64,000 nucleotides of DNA from Castellaniella ginsengisoli (GTDB taxonomy: Bacteria; Pseudomonadota; Gammaproteobacteria; Burkholderiales; Burkholderiaceae_B). Numbering within the stretch: the first letter of the stretch is position 1; every line of letters starts with the position of its first letter. Below the pieces are notes generated by a model, which saw nothing but the letters and a program-made list of their open reading frames with translations, was not told the origin of the DNA and did no database searches. The stretch lies in NCBI RefSeq assembly GCF_039523235.1, contig NZ_BAAAEX010000001.1, one strand, 5' to 3'. Shown piece by piece: positions 50,271 to 59,205 of this stretch. The position numbers and the translations under genes are program-made.

Positions 50271-52091
50271 ATGATCAATATCCGGTCTTTTCTGGTATTC
50301 GCTTTTGATCTGGCGGCGGTGCTGATCGCCTGGATCGGGGCGTTCGTGCTGCGCTTCAATCTGGAATGGCCGCGCGCGTTTCATGCGGAGATCGCCTACG
50401 GCGCCCTGATCCTGATGGCAGTGCAGCTCGCAGCCTGCCGTTGGGCAGGGCTATATCGCGGGATGTGGAGCTTTGCCAGCTTGCCGGATCTGCGCCGCCT
50501 GATCCGGGCGGTGGGGATATCCGTCATCGCCGTGCTGGCCTTGGCCGCATTCGATGGCACTTGGCTGTTGATTCCGCGTTCGATCGTGCTGTTGTACCCG
50601 CTGTTGTTGATCATGATCATGGGCGGCGGGCGCATCGCCTGGCGACTATGGAAAGAATCCCGCCTGTTGCCGGTATCCGATGCTGAACGAAAGCCCGTGG
50701 TGATTGTCGGGGCGGGCACGGCCGGCGCCATGCTGCTGCGCGAACTCGCGCGCAGCCCGGATTGGAAGGTCGTGGCGATGGTGGATGATGACCGTCACAA
50801 GCGAGGCCTGGAGCTGAGCGGCTGTCGGGTCGAGGGGGCGACGGTCGACCTGCCTGCCATTTTGCGGCGCCACGGGGCGCGGCACGTGATCCTCGCGATG
50901 CCCTCGGCCTCGGCGGAGGCGTTGCAAGCGGTGACGCGGCTGGCGACGGAGGCGGGAGCGGCGTTGTTCACCATCCCCGGTCTGGCCGAGTTGATGAGCG
51001 GCCGCGTGGCCATCAATATGATGCGGCCCGTCAAGATCGAGGATCTGCTGGGCCGCGAGTCGGTGCGGATCGACAACGATAATGTGCGCGCCATGCTGAC
51101 GGGCAAGCGCATTCTGGTGACGGGCGCGGGCGGGTCGATCGGCAGCGAGTTGTGCCGCCAATTGGCCCGTTTCGAGCCAGACTGTGTCGTGCTGCTGGAA
51201 TCCAGCGAGTTCGCCCTGTACATGATCGAGCAGTGGTTTGGCGAGCACCGCCCCGAGGTGCCCATCGTGCGCCTGGCGGGCGATGTGAAGGACGAATCCC
51301 GCATGGCGCAGGTGTTTGCGGAGCATCGGCCCCAGGTGGTGTTTCATGCCGCGGCCTACAAGCATGTGCCGTTGATGGAGGTCGGCAATGCCTGGCAGGC
51401 CGTGCGCAACAACGTGGCCGGCACCCTGACGGTGGCGCGCGCCGCGCGCGATGCGGAAGCGGAGCGCTTCGTGCTGATTTCCACCGATAAGGCCGTCAAC
51501 CCCACCAATGTGATGGGGGCGACCAAGCGCATCGCCGAAATGGTCTGCGAGGTGCTGCAGAATGGCCCGGGCACCACGCGCTTTCATGTGGTGCGCTTCG
51601 GCAATGTGCTGGGCAGCACGGGCAGCGTGATCCCCAAGTTCCAGGCGCAGATTGCGCACGGCGGCCCGGTGACCGTGACGCACCCGGAGATCAACCGCTA
51701 TTTCATGTCCATCCCCGAGGCCGCGCAACTGGTGCTGCAGGCCGCCGCGATGGGGCAGGGCGGCGAAATCTTCGTCCTGGACATGGGGGCGCCGGTGAAG
51801 ATCGTCGACCTCGCACGCAATATGATCCGCTTGTCGGGCTTTACCGAGGACGAGATCCGCATCGAATTCACCGGTCTGCGCCCGGGCGAAAAGCTGTACG
51901 AAGAGTTGCTGGCCGACGCCGAGGAGACCCTGCCGACTCCGCACGAGAAACTGCGCATCGCGCGTTCGCGCGCGGTGCCTGATGGGCTGTACGAAGGAGT
52001 CTTGGCGTGGCTGGCGCAGGGGCCGCAAGAGGATGAGGCCGTGCGGGCCGGGCTGAAGCGCTGGGTGCCGGAGTATGAACCGAGGGCGTGA
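50271..52091 (+). CDS. pglF: Membrane-bound UDP-GlcNAc 4,6-dehydratase (PglF/WbpM/CapD-like)
   Basis: A 606-residue protein. Four N-terminal membrane helices (about 5-115) are followed by a Rossmann-like regulatory domain (VVIVGAGTAGAMLLREL, about 142-158) and a SDR catalytic domain (ILVTGAGGSIGSELCRQ; STDKAVNPTNVMGATKR with Met replacing the usual Tyr, as in WbpM/PglF). It retains the C5 configuration, in contrast to PseB. It makes the 4-keto-6-deoxy intermediate for bacillosamine- or QuiNAc4NAc-type sugars. It is the last gene of the main array. Confidence 0.93.
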   Translation: MINIRSFLVFAFDLAAVLIAWIGAFVLRFNLEWPRAFHAEIAYGALILMAVQLAACRWAGLYRGMWSFASLPDLRRLIRAVGISVIAVLALAAFDGTWLLIPRSIVLLYPLLLIMIMGGGRIAWRLWKESRLLPVSDAERKPVVIVGAGTAGAMLLRELARSPDWKVVAMVDDDRHKRGLELSGCRVEGATVDLPAILRRHGARHVILAMPSASAEALQAVTRLATEAGAALFTIPGLAELMSGRVAINMMRPVKIEDLLGRESVRIDNDNVRAMLTGKRILVTGAGGSIGSELCRQLARFEPDCVVLLESSEFALYMIEQWFGEHRPEVPIVRLAGDVKDESRMAQVFAEHRPQVVFHAAAYKHVPLMEVGNAWQAVRNNVAGTLTVARAARDAEAERFVLISTDKAVNPTNVMGATKRIAEMVCEVLQNGPGTTRFHVVRFGNVLGSTGSVIPKFQAQIAHGGPVTVTHPEINRYFMSIPEAAQLVLQAAAMGQGGEIFVLDMGAPVKIVDLARNMIRLSGFTEDEIRIEFTGLRPGEKLYEELLADAEETLPTPHEKLRIARSRAVPDGLYEGVLAWLAQGPQEDEAVRAGLKRWVPEYEPRA

Positions 52092-52124
52092 GAATTTTTT
52101 GTCATGCATCCGAGGTTCAGGGTA

Positions 52125-52153
52125 TAGGCAGGGAGCGTGGGGAAGACTATAAT
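52125..52153 (+). promoter_or_regulatory. Candidate sigma-70 promoter of the AT-rich islet
   Basis: TATAAT (52148-52153) is a perfect -10. TAGGCA (52125-52130), 17 nt upstream, matches four of six -35 positions. It lies in the AT-rich gap after pglF, about 110 nt before the first small ORF, and would separate islet transcription from the glycan array. Confidence 0.45.
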
Positions 52154-52259
52154 TTTATGACGAGATAGTGGTTCTGTGATTATTTATAAAGTGTAGTTCT
52201 AGATAAATGAACGTGTTTTTGAGTGTCCTTTTGGCTGAAAATAAGGCGATGGGGGGTCT

Positions 52260-52454
52260 ATGAAAGCACTTAAAAGCGAGTTGGCTAAGAAAATACTGGC
52301 TGACAAGGCTGCGGCTGAAGAATTGCGGGCGGCGATGGAATTCGTTGTGAGTTCAAAATCAAAAAGAACAAAACAGCAGGCTCCCGTAATTACATATAGG
52401 GACGAGCACGGTAATCAAAAGAAGGTTCGCCTGGAGGTGGTCTCTTTGACGTAG
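52260..52454 (+). CDS. Small protein of unknown function
   Basis: A 64-residue, highly charged protein (MKALKSELAKKILADKAAAEEL, then SSKSKRTKQQAPVITYRDEHGNQKKVRLEV). It has a helical N-terminal half and a probable beta C-terminal half, with no membrane segment. A run of G (ggggggtct) gives a good ribosome site just upstream, which is the main support that it is real. It precedes the membrane protein gene by 30 nt and may be co-transcribed with it. I do not recognise a family. Confidence 0.5.
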   Translation: MKALKSELAKKILADKAAAEELRAAMEFVVSSKSKRTKQQAPVITYRDEHGNQKKVRLEVVSLT

Positions 52455-52484
52455 CTTTCAGTCGTGTGACGGCTGGGGATAATA

Positions 52485-53330
52485 ATGAATATCGCACTGC
52501 CGGCCATCATCGCGTTTCTTATCATCCTTCCTGGTTTTGCTTTCCGCTCACGCTGGCAAATCGTGGAAGGGACTCGGTTGGATTACTCGCCGTTCGGGCA
52601 AGTGGTCGTCAATGCCGTAATTTATGCGGCACTCATCCATTCAATCATTCTTGCGTTCAGCGCTGTCGTCTTTGATAGAGGCGTCCGCTTTGACGTGCTG
52701 ATCAGGCTGCTTTCTTCCAGCGCAACTCCATCGGATTATGAGCTTGTCCATCGAGACATTGCGTGGGTGTCTGCCTATTTTTTTGCGGCGCTTTTCGTAC
52801 CGATCATGCTGGCGTATGCGGTAAAAAAGATTGTTTCAGAATTCAGGCTGGACCGCAAGGATAGTCGGCTGTGTGATATTTTTCGTTTTAAGAGGGCGCC
52901 TTGGTATTATTTGCTTTCAGGGGCTGATTTTTCAAAAAATAAAGTGCCTGATTTTATTCAGATAGCGGCTGTTGTGTGCCTGGGAGGGCAATCCTATATC
53001 TATCAAGGCATTCTTGAGTATTATTATCCCGATGAACAGGGGCAATTGGATCGTTTGGTGATCAGCAGCGCCTCGCGGCGCTTGTTGAGCAATGATGATG
53101 CTGCGCGTCTGTTGCCGGGCAGGGGCGAAGAGTTCAATCGAGGCGTGGGCGTGCCCAAGGAATCATCAAAAAGAAGAAGAGATGTGCCTAAAAGCCGCTT
53201 CTACCCCATTCTGGGAGACTATTTTGTTCTTCACTACGATGAGGTCGTTACGCTTAACGTTCGGTACATGAAATATACGAAGGTGGTGGACAGCGTTGAA
53301 GAAAATACGGCGGCCTTGTACGCTAGCTAA
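52485..53330 (+). CDS. Membrane protein of unknown function with cytoplasmic domain
   Basis: A 281-residue protein. It has three hydrophobic segments (about 3-20, 38-60 and 92-112), then a soluble C-terminal domain of about 165 residues (WYYLLSGADFSKNKVPDFIQ, GQSYIYQGILEYYYPDEQGQ, ending in a Lys/Arg-rich stretch and VRYMKYTKVVDSVEEN). The layout resembles small DUF proteins with 'ILPGF..R' at the N-terminus seen in accessory regions. No enzymatic motif is visible. Lower GC than its neighbours suggests recent acquisition. Confidence 0.65.
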   Translation: MNIALPAIIAFLIILPGFAFRSRWQIVEGTRLDYSPFGQVVVNAVIYAALIHSIILAFSAVVFDRGVRFDVLIRLLSSSATPSDYELVHRDIAWVSAYFFAALFVPIMLAYAVKKIVSEFRLDRKDSRLCDIFRFKRAPWYYLLSGADFSKNKVPDFIQIAAVVCLGGQSYIYQGILEYYYPDEQGQLDRLVISSASRRLLSNDDAARLLPGRGEEFNRGVGVPKESSKRRRDVPKSRFYPILGDYFVLHYDEVVTLNVRYMKYTKVVDSVEENTAALYAS

Positions 53331-53370
53331 TAAAAGTTAACCTTTCGTATGATTCGTCGCTGCTAAGCTG

Positions 53371-54702
53371 ATGCCGGTGCAACGGCATGACGACGGAGGG
53401 CTCTTGGAATATGCGGCGGCGGGTGGCAGGCTCCCTGCCTTGTTGTTGACGGCGTCTTTGGTCTTGATGGCCTCGGGCAGCCTGCGGGATATTGTGACCC
53501 CCCTGGGATACTGGGGAGCCTGGGGTTCGTGGGCGGTGGCGGCGTTGGCCGTCACGCATCGCACCCGGGGTGTTCCCGCCGGGGCGATGCCCCCCGCCTG
53601 GATCATGGCGTCCTACGCGGTATTGGGACTGGGCATGTTTCTGGCCGCCGCCGTGAATCGGGATGGGGCCTCGGCGTATCAGGCGCTGAAGATCGCCGTG
53701 GTGGCCGTCATGTTCGTGGCGATGTGGCGTCTGGCACTGAGGCTCGATTGGAGCCGGCTGGTCGGGGCGATGAGTTGGGCCGTCGCGGTGGTGCTCGTCG
53801 GCCTTGCCGTGTCCAAGATATGGAACCCGACCGGGCTGCCTTTGATTGCAGGCCCTCGCGAGGGCAGCTTCCTGGCGGTATACGGGGTGCTGTGGAAAGC
53901 GGGGGCTTTTTTGTTGCCGGTGTTCCTGGCCGATGCGGTTGCGACGCCTGGGGCCTGGGCCAGGAATGGCCTGATGATCGCCGCCTGTATCTTTCTGGTG
54001 CTGATCGACGGCAGCCGCACGGGGTTGTTGCTGCTGGGCGCGACGGCGGCGGGTTTTCTCGCGTTCCTGGCTTGGCGCAGCGGCTGGCGGTTGCCGGGCC
54101 GGCGCCTGCGATGGCTCTGGGCGGCGCTGGTGCTGCTGCTGGTCCTGCAACTGCTCAACACGGGCGTGAACATGGGGATGGCCTGGCTGCACTCTGGGGC
54201 GGCCGCGCCAGGCATGCCGAGCGGCGCGGCAGCGGCGCCGGCGGCCGTCGAGCCGGCCCGGGTTTTGGAAGGGGCTTTGAGCCGGACCTTCGAGACCCGG
54301 ATCGGCGCCGGGGATCCGGCGCGCGTCAAGCTGCTGCAAGCCAGCCTGGGCCAGGTCGCGGCGTGCCTGCCGCTGGGTTGCGGATTCGGGGCGATGGGAA
54401 CGGACATCGGGACCGGGGCGTGGATGGTGGTCCATAACGCCTATCTGGCCGCGCTGGGGGATTTCGGGATTCTGGGCCTGGCGGGCATGCTGGGCTTTCT
54501 GGCGGCTGCGGCGCTGCCGGTCTGGCGGGTGGTGCGGCGGGGCGACCGGTCGGCCCACGGCCTGTTTGTCGTGGCGGCGGGGGGCTCCGCGCTCGCCTAC
54601 GGCATGGCTCTGATGTTCAATACCTTCACGACCGAGATGTCGGAATGGGGGTTTCTGATTCTGATGCTGGCGTTCGCGTGGGCGCCGGCCAAGAGCGCCT
54701 GA
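53371..54702 (+). CDS. Wzy/WaaL-like polymerase or ligase of the second glycan unit
   Basis: A 443-residue polytopic membrane protein. SGSLRDIVTPLGYWGAWGSW, DGSRTGLLLLG, LPLGCGFGAMGTDIG and VVHNAYLAALGDFGILGL (His-Asn of the Wzy_C loop), then FNTFTTEMSEWGFLILML, are shared almost block-for-block with the N-terminal half of the fusion at 59206. It is probably the polymerase for the second unit. The periplasmic loop contains an Ala/Pro-rich insert (about 275-295). It is followed by a flippase gene overlapping its stop (TGATG). Confidence 0.78.
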   Translation: MPVQRHDDGGLLEYAAAGGRLPALLLTASLVLMASGSLRDIVTPLGYWGAWGSWAVAALAVTHRTRGVPAGAMPPAWIMASYAVLGLGMFLAAAVNRDGASAYQALKIAVVAVMFVAMWRLALRLDWSRLVGAMSWAVAVVLVGLAVSKIWNPTGLPLIAGPREGSFLAVYGVLWKAGAFLLPVFLADAVATPGAWARNGLMIAACIFLVLIDGSRTGLLLLGATAAGFLAFLAWRSGWRLPGRRLRWLWAALVLLLVLQLLNTGVNMGMAWLHSGAAAPGMPSGAAAAPAAVEPARVLEGALSRTFETRIGAGDPARVKLLQASLGQVAACLPLGCGFGAMGTDIGTGAWMVVHNAYLAALGDFGILGLAGMLGFLAAAALPVWRVVRRGDRSAHGLFVVAAGGSALAYGMALMFNTFTTEMSEWGFLILMLAFAWAPAKSA

Positions 54703-55979
54703 TGGCGCGGGTTTCCGCCCGGGGTCGAGTCGCCCGCAATGCGGGCGCGCTGTACGCTGTCCAGATCGTCTCTTTTCTGGTCCCGATCTTCGAGATTCCT
54801 ATCCTGGCGCGCGCGCTCGGGCCGGTAGCCTATGGCCAGATTCTGTTCTGCCAGGCGTTGGCCCTGTCGGCGTCCTTGCTGGTGGAATATGGCTTCAACA
54901 TCAATGCCGCGCAGCAGGCCGCTTTGGCGCGGGGCCGGCTGGAGACGCTGAACCGCCTGTTTTCCCAGGTGCTGCTGGCCAAGGTGCTGCTGGCGGCGCC
55001 GCTCACCGGGTTGGTGCTGGCGGCCTGGGGCCTGGGGCTGCTGGATGCCTATCTGGGCGGGGCGGCGCTGTTGGGATTCGTGCTGGCCTATTTCCTGGCC
55101 TTCGGTTTCAGCCCCATGTGGTATTTCCAGGGACGGGAACGGATGACGGGGCCGGCATGCCTGGACGTGGCGCTGCGTCTGGCCGGCCTGGGCGTATTGG
55201 CGCTTCTGGTCCGTTCGCCGGACGACTTCCCGCTGGCGCTGCCCATCCTGGCCCTTCCCCCCTTGCTCAATACCGGCCTGACGCTGGGCTGGTGCCGCCG
55301 CGAGGTCGGGCCGGTTCGCTGGGATTTCCGGGGCGCCCGCCGCCAGATCCGCGAAGGCTTCCATTTTTTCGTCTATCGCGGCGCCAGCAATCTGGCGATG
55401 TCGGCCATCCCGGTTTTTCTGGGCCTGAGCGCGGGCAAACGGGCCGTGGGGGAATTTGCGCCGCCTGAGAAATTGATCAAAGGCATGACCAGCCTGGTCC
55501 TGCCTTTCTTGTCGGCGGTGTTCCCCGTTTTTTCGCAGCGCCTGGAAGCGGGCGGCGGGGCGGCGTCGTTCCGGGCGCCGCTGGCGGTGATTGCGGCGAT
55601 CGCGGTCCTGGCCTTGGCGGGCACGGGGCTGGCGATCCTGATCGGCCCCTGGGTGCTGGATGTGATGCTGGGCTCGGGCTTTGGCGGGTCTCTGCCGATC
55701 TATGGCGTGCTGATCGGCCTGGCGCCCTTGCGCATCCTCAATCAGAGCATCGCGATGGTGCTGTTGATCCCCGCCGGCAGGGCCAGGCCAGCCAGCTACG
55801 CCATTTCGGCTTTCTCGGTCTTGTCCGTCCTTTGCGGCACGGGCTTGTCTTTCGCGTATGGCGGGCTGGGCATGGCGGCGGGGCTGGTGGCGGCCGAAGC
55901 GGCGCTGCTGGCGGTCATGGTCGGCATGGCGGCGGCCCTGGTCCGGCAGGGCGCGGTGCGCGACGGAGAGGCCCGATGA
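54702..55979 (+). CDS. Wzx-like flippase (third copy)
   Basis: A 425-residue polysaccharide exporter of the RfbX type with 12-14 helices. RVARNAGALYAVQIVSFLVPIFEIPILARALGPV is interrupted in the usual way by a short loop, and SPMWYFQGRERM (about 140-151) is a very typical RfbX/WzxE signature. It moves the second unit's lipid-linked oligosaccharide across the membrane. It starts on the stop of the polymerase gene and ends on the start of a glycosyltransferase (ATGA). Confidence 0.88.
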   Translation: MARVSARGRVARNAGALYAVQIVSFLVPIFEIPILARALGPVAYGQILFCQALALSASLLVEYGFNINAAQQAALARGRLETLNRLFSQVLLAKVLLAAPLTGLVLAAWGLGLLDAYLGGAALLGFVLAYFLAFGFSPMWYFQGRERMTGPACLDVALRLAGLGVLALLVRSPDDFPLALPILALPPLLNTGLTLGWCRREVGPVRWDFRGARRQIREGFHFFVYRGASNLAMSAIPVFLGLSAGKRAVGEFAPPEKLIKGMTSLVLPFLSAVFPVFSQRLEAGGGAASFRAPLAVIAAIAVLALAGTGLAILIGPWVLDVMLGSGFGGSLPIYGVLIGLAPLRILNQSIAMVLLIPAGRARPASYAISAFSVLSVLCGTGLSFAYGGLGMAAGLVAAEAALLAVMVGMAAALVRQGAVRDGEAR

Positions 55980-57073
55980 GAATCCTGCTGGTCGTCACGG
56001 GTTTGCGGATGGGCGGCGCCGAGCGTCAGGTGGCGGACCTGTCTGAGCGGCTGGCGGCACGAGGGCATGCGGTGGCCATCGCGTATCTGACCGGCGAGGC
56101 CGCGGTGCGGCCCGGCGATGCGGTCGAGTTGCACGCGCTGGGGTTCAGCAAGACGCCGTTTGGCGTGCTGCGGGGTTGCCGGCGCCTGGCCCGCCTGATC
56201 CGGGCATGGCGGCCGGACGTGGTGCACAGTCATATGGTGCATGCGAACCTGATAGCCCGCGTGATCCGCCTGGTCGCGCCCGTGCGCCGTCTGATCTGCA
56301 CGGCGCACAGCCCGGCCGAAGGCGGACGGGCCGTGATGTGGGCTTATCGCCTGACGGACCGGCTGGCGGACCTTTCGACCCACGTCAGCCGCGAGGCGGT
56401 CGCCGCCTTCGAGCGCGCGGGGGCGGTGCCCAGGGGGCGGATGCGGCCGGTGCTCAATGGCGTTGACGTGCGGATGTTTTCCGCAGCGCCCGGTCTGCGG
56501 GCGCAATCCCGTCAGCGAGTCGGCGTGCGGCCCGGCATGCGCCTGTTGCTGTCGGTGGGGCGTTTGGCCGGGGAAAAGAACCATGCAAGTCTGCTGCGCG
56601 CCTTTGCGCGGCTGGCGCAGCCGTGCCCGGACGTCGCGCTGTGGATTGCGGGAGACGGCCCTTTGCGGCCGGCGCTGCTGGCGCAACGTGCGGCTCTGGG
56701 GCTGGATGAGCGGGTGGCGTTTTTGGGGGAGCGGCATGATGTGCCCGATCTGATGCGGGCCGCCGATGTGTTCGTGCTGTCCTCGCGTTTTGAAGGGTTC
56801 GGGCTGGTGGTGGCCGAGGCAATGGCGTCCGGGACGCTGGTCGTGGCGGCCGATGCGGGCGGTGTGGCCGAGGTGCTGGGCGGCACGGGCATCCTGGTGC
56901 CGCCTGAGGATGATGCAGCGCTGGCGCGCGGCTTGGTCGAGGCCTTGGCCATGGACTCCGGGCGGAGGGCCGCAATGACGGCGTCGGCGCGCCGACGGGT
57001 CGAGGACGACCTGGACATCGAGCGCGTCGTGGATGTCTGGTTGGAACTTTATCGGGGGGAAACTGCGTGCTGA
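55976..57073 (+). CDS. GT4-family glycosyltransferase
   Basis: A 365-residue GT-B enzyme. MRILLVVTGLRMGGAERQVADL is the acceptor-side loop, VVHSHMVHANLIARVIRL and PVLNGVDVRMF mark the domain boundary, and LLSVGRLAGEKNHASLLRAF followed by SRFEGFGLVVAEAMASGT is the donor site with EX7E. Donor sugar unknown. It overlaps the flippase by 4 nt and the GT2 gene by 7 nt, so it is translationally coupled. Confidence 0.9.
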   Translation: MRILLVVTGLRMGGAERQVADLSERLAARGHAVAIAYLTGEAAVRPGDAVELHALGFSKTPFGVLRGCRRLARLIRAWRPDVVHSHMVHANLIARVIRLVAPVRRLICTAHSPAEGGRAVMWAYRLTDRLADLSTHVSREAVAAFERAGAVPRGRMRPVLNGVDVRMFSAAPGLRAQSRQRVGVRPGMRLLLSVGRLAGEKNHASLLRAFARLAQPCPDVALWIAGDGPLRPALLAQRAALGLDERVAFLGERHDVPDLMRAADVFVLSSRFEGFGLVVAEAMASGTLVVAADAGGVAEVLGGTGILVPPEDDAALARGLVEALAMDSGRRAAMTASARRRVEDDLDIERVVDVWLELYRGETAC

Positions 57074-57885
57074 CCATCTTGACGCCGACGTACAACCGCC
57101 GGCCCACCTTGCCTCGCCTGTACGAAAGTCTGTGCGCGCAGCGCCGGCTGGATTTTGAATGGCTGGTGGTCGATGACGGCAGCACGGACGACACGGCGGC
57201 GTGGTTGCAATCATGCCGGACGCACTCGCCGCCATTCACCGTTCGCACGCTGGTCCAGGCCAATGGCGGCAAGCATGCGGCCCTGAACGCCGGGGTGCGC
57301 GAGGCGCGCGGCGACTGGGTCTTCATCGTCGACAGCGACGATCATCTGACGCCCGATGCCGTCGAGTGCGTGCTGGACGCCGTGGCGGGCGTCTCGGATG
57401 CGCCGCAGCCGGTGGCTGGCGTGTGCTTTCGCAAGGCGGATCCGGACGGGCGCCTGATCGGCCTGCCCTATGCGCAGGGGACGGCCCCGTTCGTGGGCAC
57501 GCCTACCCAGGCGGGACGCATGGTGCGAGGCGATCTGGCCTACGTGTTTCGCCGGGACCTCATGGCCGAGCTGCCTTTTCCCATCATCCCGGGCGAAAAA
57601 TTCGTGCCCGAACTCTATATCTGGAACCGGATCGGCGACCGGGGGCCGATCCGGTTCTATCTGGATCGGGCGATCTATCGCTGCGAGTATCTGGACGATG
57701 GCTATACCCGGAACTTCCGCGCGCATCTGCGGCGCAACCCTGGCGGATTCCTGCTGTTCTACGCGGCGCAGATCGGCAGGGAGCCGTACTGGATGGACAA
57801 GCTCAAGGCGGCTGTCCGCAGCGTCCAGTGCCTGGTGTATTGCGCGGCGAAGGCGATGGCCGAGCGAAAAGGGTCTTCGGCATGA
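57067..57885 (+). CDS. GT2-family glycosyltransferase
   Basis: A 272-residue GT-A enzyme with a GTG start 7 nt inside the previous gene. LTILTPTYNRRPTLPRLYESL is the canonical opening, VVDDGSTDDT (35-44) binds the nucleotide, and VDSDDHLTPDAVE provides the DXD-type metal site. NGGKHAALNAGVREARGDWV is the helix between them. The inverting transferase donor is unknown. It overlaps the next gene by 4 nt. Confidence 0.9.
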   Translation: MLTILTPTYNRRPTLPRLYESLCAQRRLDFEWLVVDDGSTDDTAAWLQSCRTHSPPFTVRTLVQANGGKHAALNAGVREARGDWVFIVDSDDHLTPDAVECVLDAVAGVSDAPQPVAGVCFRKADPDGRLIGLPYAQGTAPFVGTPTQAGRMVRGDLAYVFRRDLMAELPFPIIPGEKFVPELYIWNRIGDRGPIRFYLDRAIYRCEYLDDGYTRNFRAHLRRNPGGFLLFYAAQIGREPYWMDKLKAAVRSVQCLVYCAAKAMAERKGSSA

Positions 57886-59003
57886 CGAGTCTGGCGATCG
57901 TTTCCCATCATGCGGTGGATCTGCTGCGATTCCGGGGCAGCCTGATCCGCGATCTGGCCGTGTCCGGCGTGCGGGTGCGCTGCCTGGCGCCGGACTACGA
58001 TGCGTCGACGCGGGCGGCATTGGCGGCCCTGGGCGCGGAGCCCGTCGACTACCGCTTGCAGCGCACCGGCATGAATCCCGTGCGCGATCTGGCGGCCATC
58101 GCGGGGCTGGTCCGCATTCTGCGCCGCCTGGCGCCGGATGTCGTGTTCGCGTTTTCCACCAAGCCGATGGTCTATGGCACCCTGGCGGCTTGGCTGGCCG
58201 GGGTTCCCAGGCGCGTGGCCATGGTCGAGGGCGCGGGCTATGTCTTCACGTCTTCGGGCGGACGGCCGGGGTGGCGCCGCCGCGCTTTGCGCTTCGCGGT
58301 CGAAGCCTTGTACCGGGTTGCGTTGGGCCGCGCCCATCGGGTGGTGTTCCTGAATCCCGATGACCGGCGGGAATTCATCGAGCGCGGCCTGGCGGCATCG
58401 GCAAAATCGGTGCTGCTGGGCGGGATTGGCGTCGATCTGCAGGCCTGGCGCGTGGCGCCGCCGGTCACCGAACCGATGAGCTTCCTGCTGGTGGGCCGTT
58501 TGCTGCGCGAAAAGGGCATTGTGGAATATGCGGCGGCGGCCCGACGGGTCAAGGCGCGTCATCCGCAGGTGCGGTTCATCCTGCTGGGCGGCCTGGATAG
58601 CAACCCCGGCGGATTGGACCGGCCGCAGGTTCAGGCCTGGGTGGACGAGGGGCTGCTCGAATGGCCGGGGCACGTGCCGGTGCAGCCCTGGATGGCGCGT
58701 GCGAGTGTGTTCGTCTTGCCTTCGTATCGCGAGGGGGTGCCGCTCAGCACCCAGGAGGCCATGGCGATGGGGCGCCCGGTGATCACCACGGACGTGCCCG
58801 GTTGCCGGGAAACGGTGCAAGACGGGCTCAATGGCTATCTGGTGCCGGCGCGCGATGCGGATGCTCTGGCGGGCGCCATGCTGCGGTTCGTGGATGACCC
58901 AGGGCGTGTCGTGTCGATGGGCAGCGCCAGCCGCCGTCTGGCCGAAATATGTTTCGATGTGCGAAAGATCAACCAGAAGTTAACGGCCTGGCTGCTGGCG
59001 TGA
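57882..59003 (+). CDS. GT4 glycosyltransferase, paralogue of the PglA-like enzyme
   Basis: A 373-residue GT-B enzyme. LLRFRGSLIRDLAVSGVRV, QRTGMNPVRDLAAIAGLV, FSTKPMVYGTLAAWLAG and MVEGAGYVFT repeat the blocks of the gene at 46648, as does SYREGVPLSTQEAMAMGRPV. The shared RTGMNPV-DLAA block suggests the same acceptor type (undecaprenyl-PP-linked first sugar) in a second pathway. The ATG at 57882 was chosen because it overlaps the GT2 stop and fits family length; the upstream open frame is a GC-bias shadow. Confidence 0.88.
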   Translation: MTSLAIVSHHAVDLLRFRGSLIRDLAVSGVRVRCLAPDYDASTRAALAALGAEPVDYRLQRTGMNPVRDLAAIAGLVRILRRLAPDVVFAFSTKPMVYGTLAAWLAGVPRRVAMVEGAGYVFTSSGGRPGWRRRALRFAVEALYRVALGRAHRVVFLNPDDRREFIERGLAASAKSVLLGGIGVDLQAWRVAPPVTEPMSFLLVGRLLREKGIVEYAAAARRVKARHPQVRFILLGGLDSNPGGLDRPQVQAWVDEGLLEWPGHVPVQPWMARASVFVLPSYREGVPLSTQEAMAMGRPVITTDVPGCRETVQDGLNGYLVPARDADALAGAMLRFVDDPGRVVSMGSASRRLAEICFDVRKINQKLTAWLLA

Positions 59004-59205
59004 GCGGACGGCAGGCCTTGTGCGGCCGCGCTGCGGGGCGTGTGCGTCTTGCGGCGCGGCTTGCCAGGCTTTGATTGACGCGATGTGTCCGATTCAATTT
59101 TTGTGTTGCGAGGCATTCTGATGAGAAATCAATGAACCTCTTACATTTTCCCGGCGGCGATTCTCTAGGATGTGGGTGGATTGCTGTGGGGACTTCATTC
59201 TGTCA
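59004..59205. other. Intergenic region before the polymerase-PGT fusion
   Basis: About 200 nt (166 nt if the earlier start is used) without a supported gene. The left part is GC-rich with imperfect inverted repeats (ggcaggcc...ggcttgcc), the right part AT-richer (attcaatttttgtg, gaacctcttacatt) and probably holds a promoter for the fusion gene. No -35/-10 pair is convincing. This is the only gap inside the second glycan unit. Confidence 0.35.

Noticed and set aside
59059..59090. Possible promoter TTGATTGACGCG before the polymerase-PGT fusion
   Set aside because: No -10-like hexamer at an acceptable distance; kept only as a general remark on the gap.
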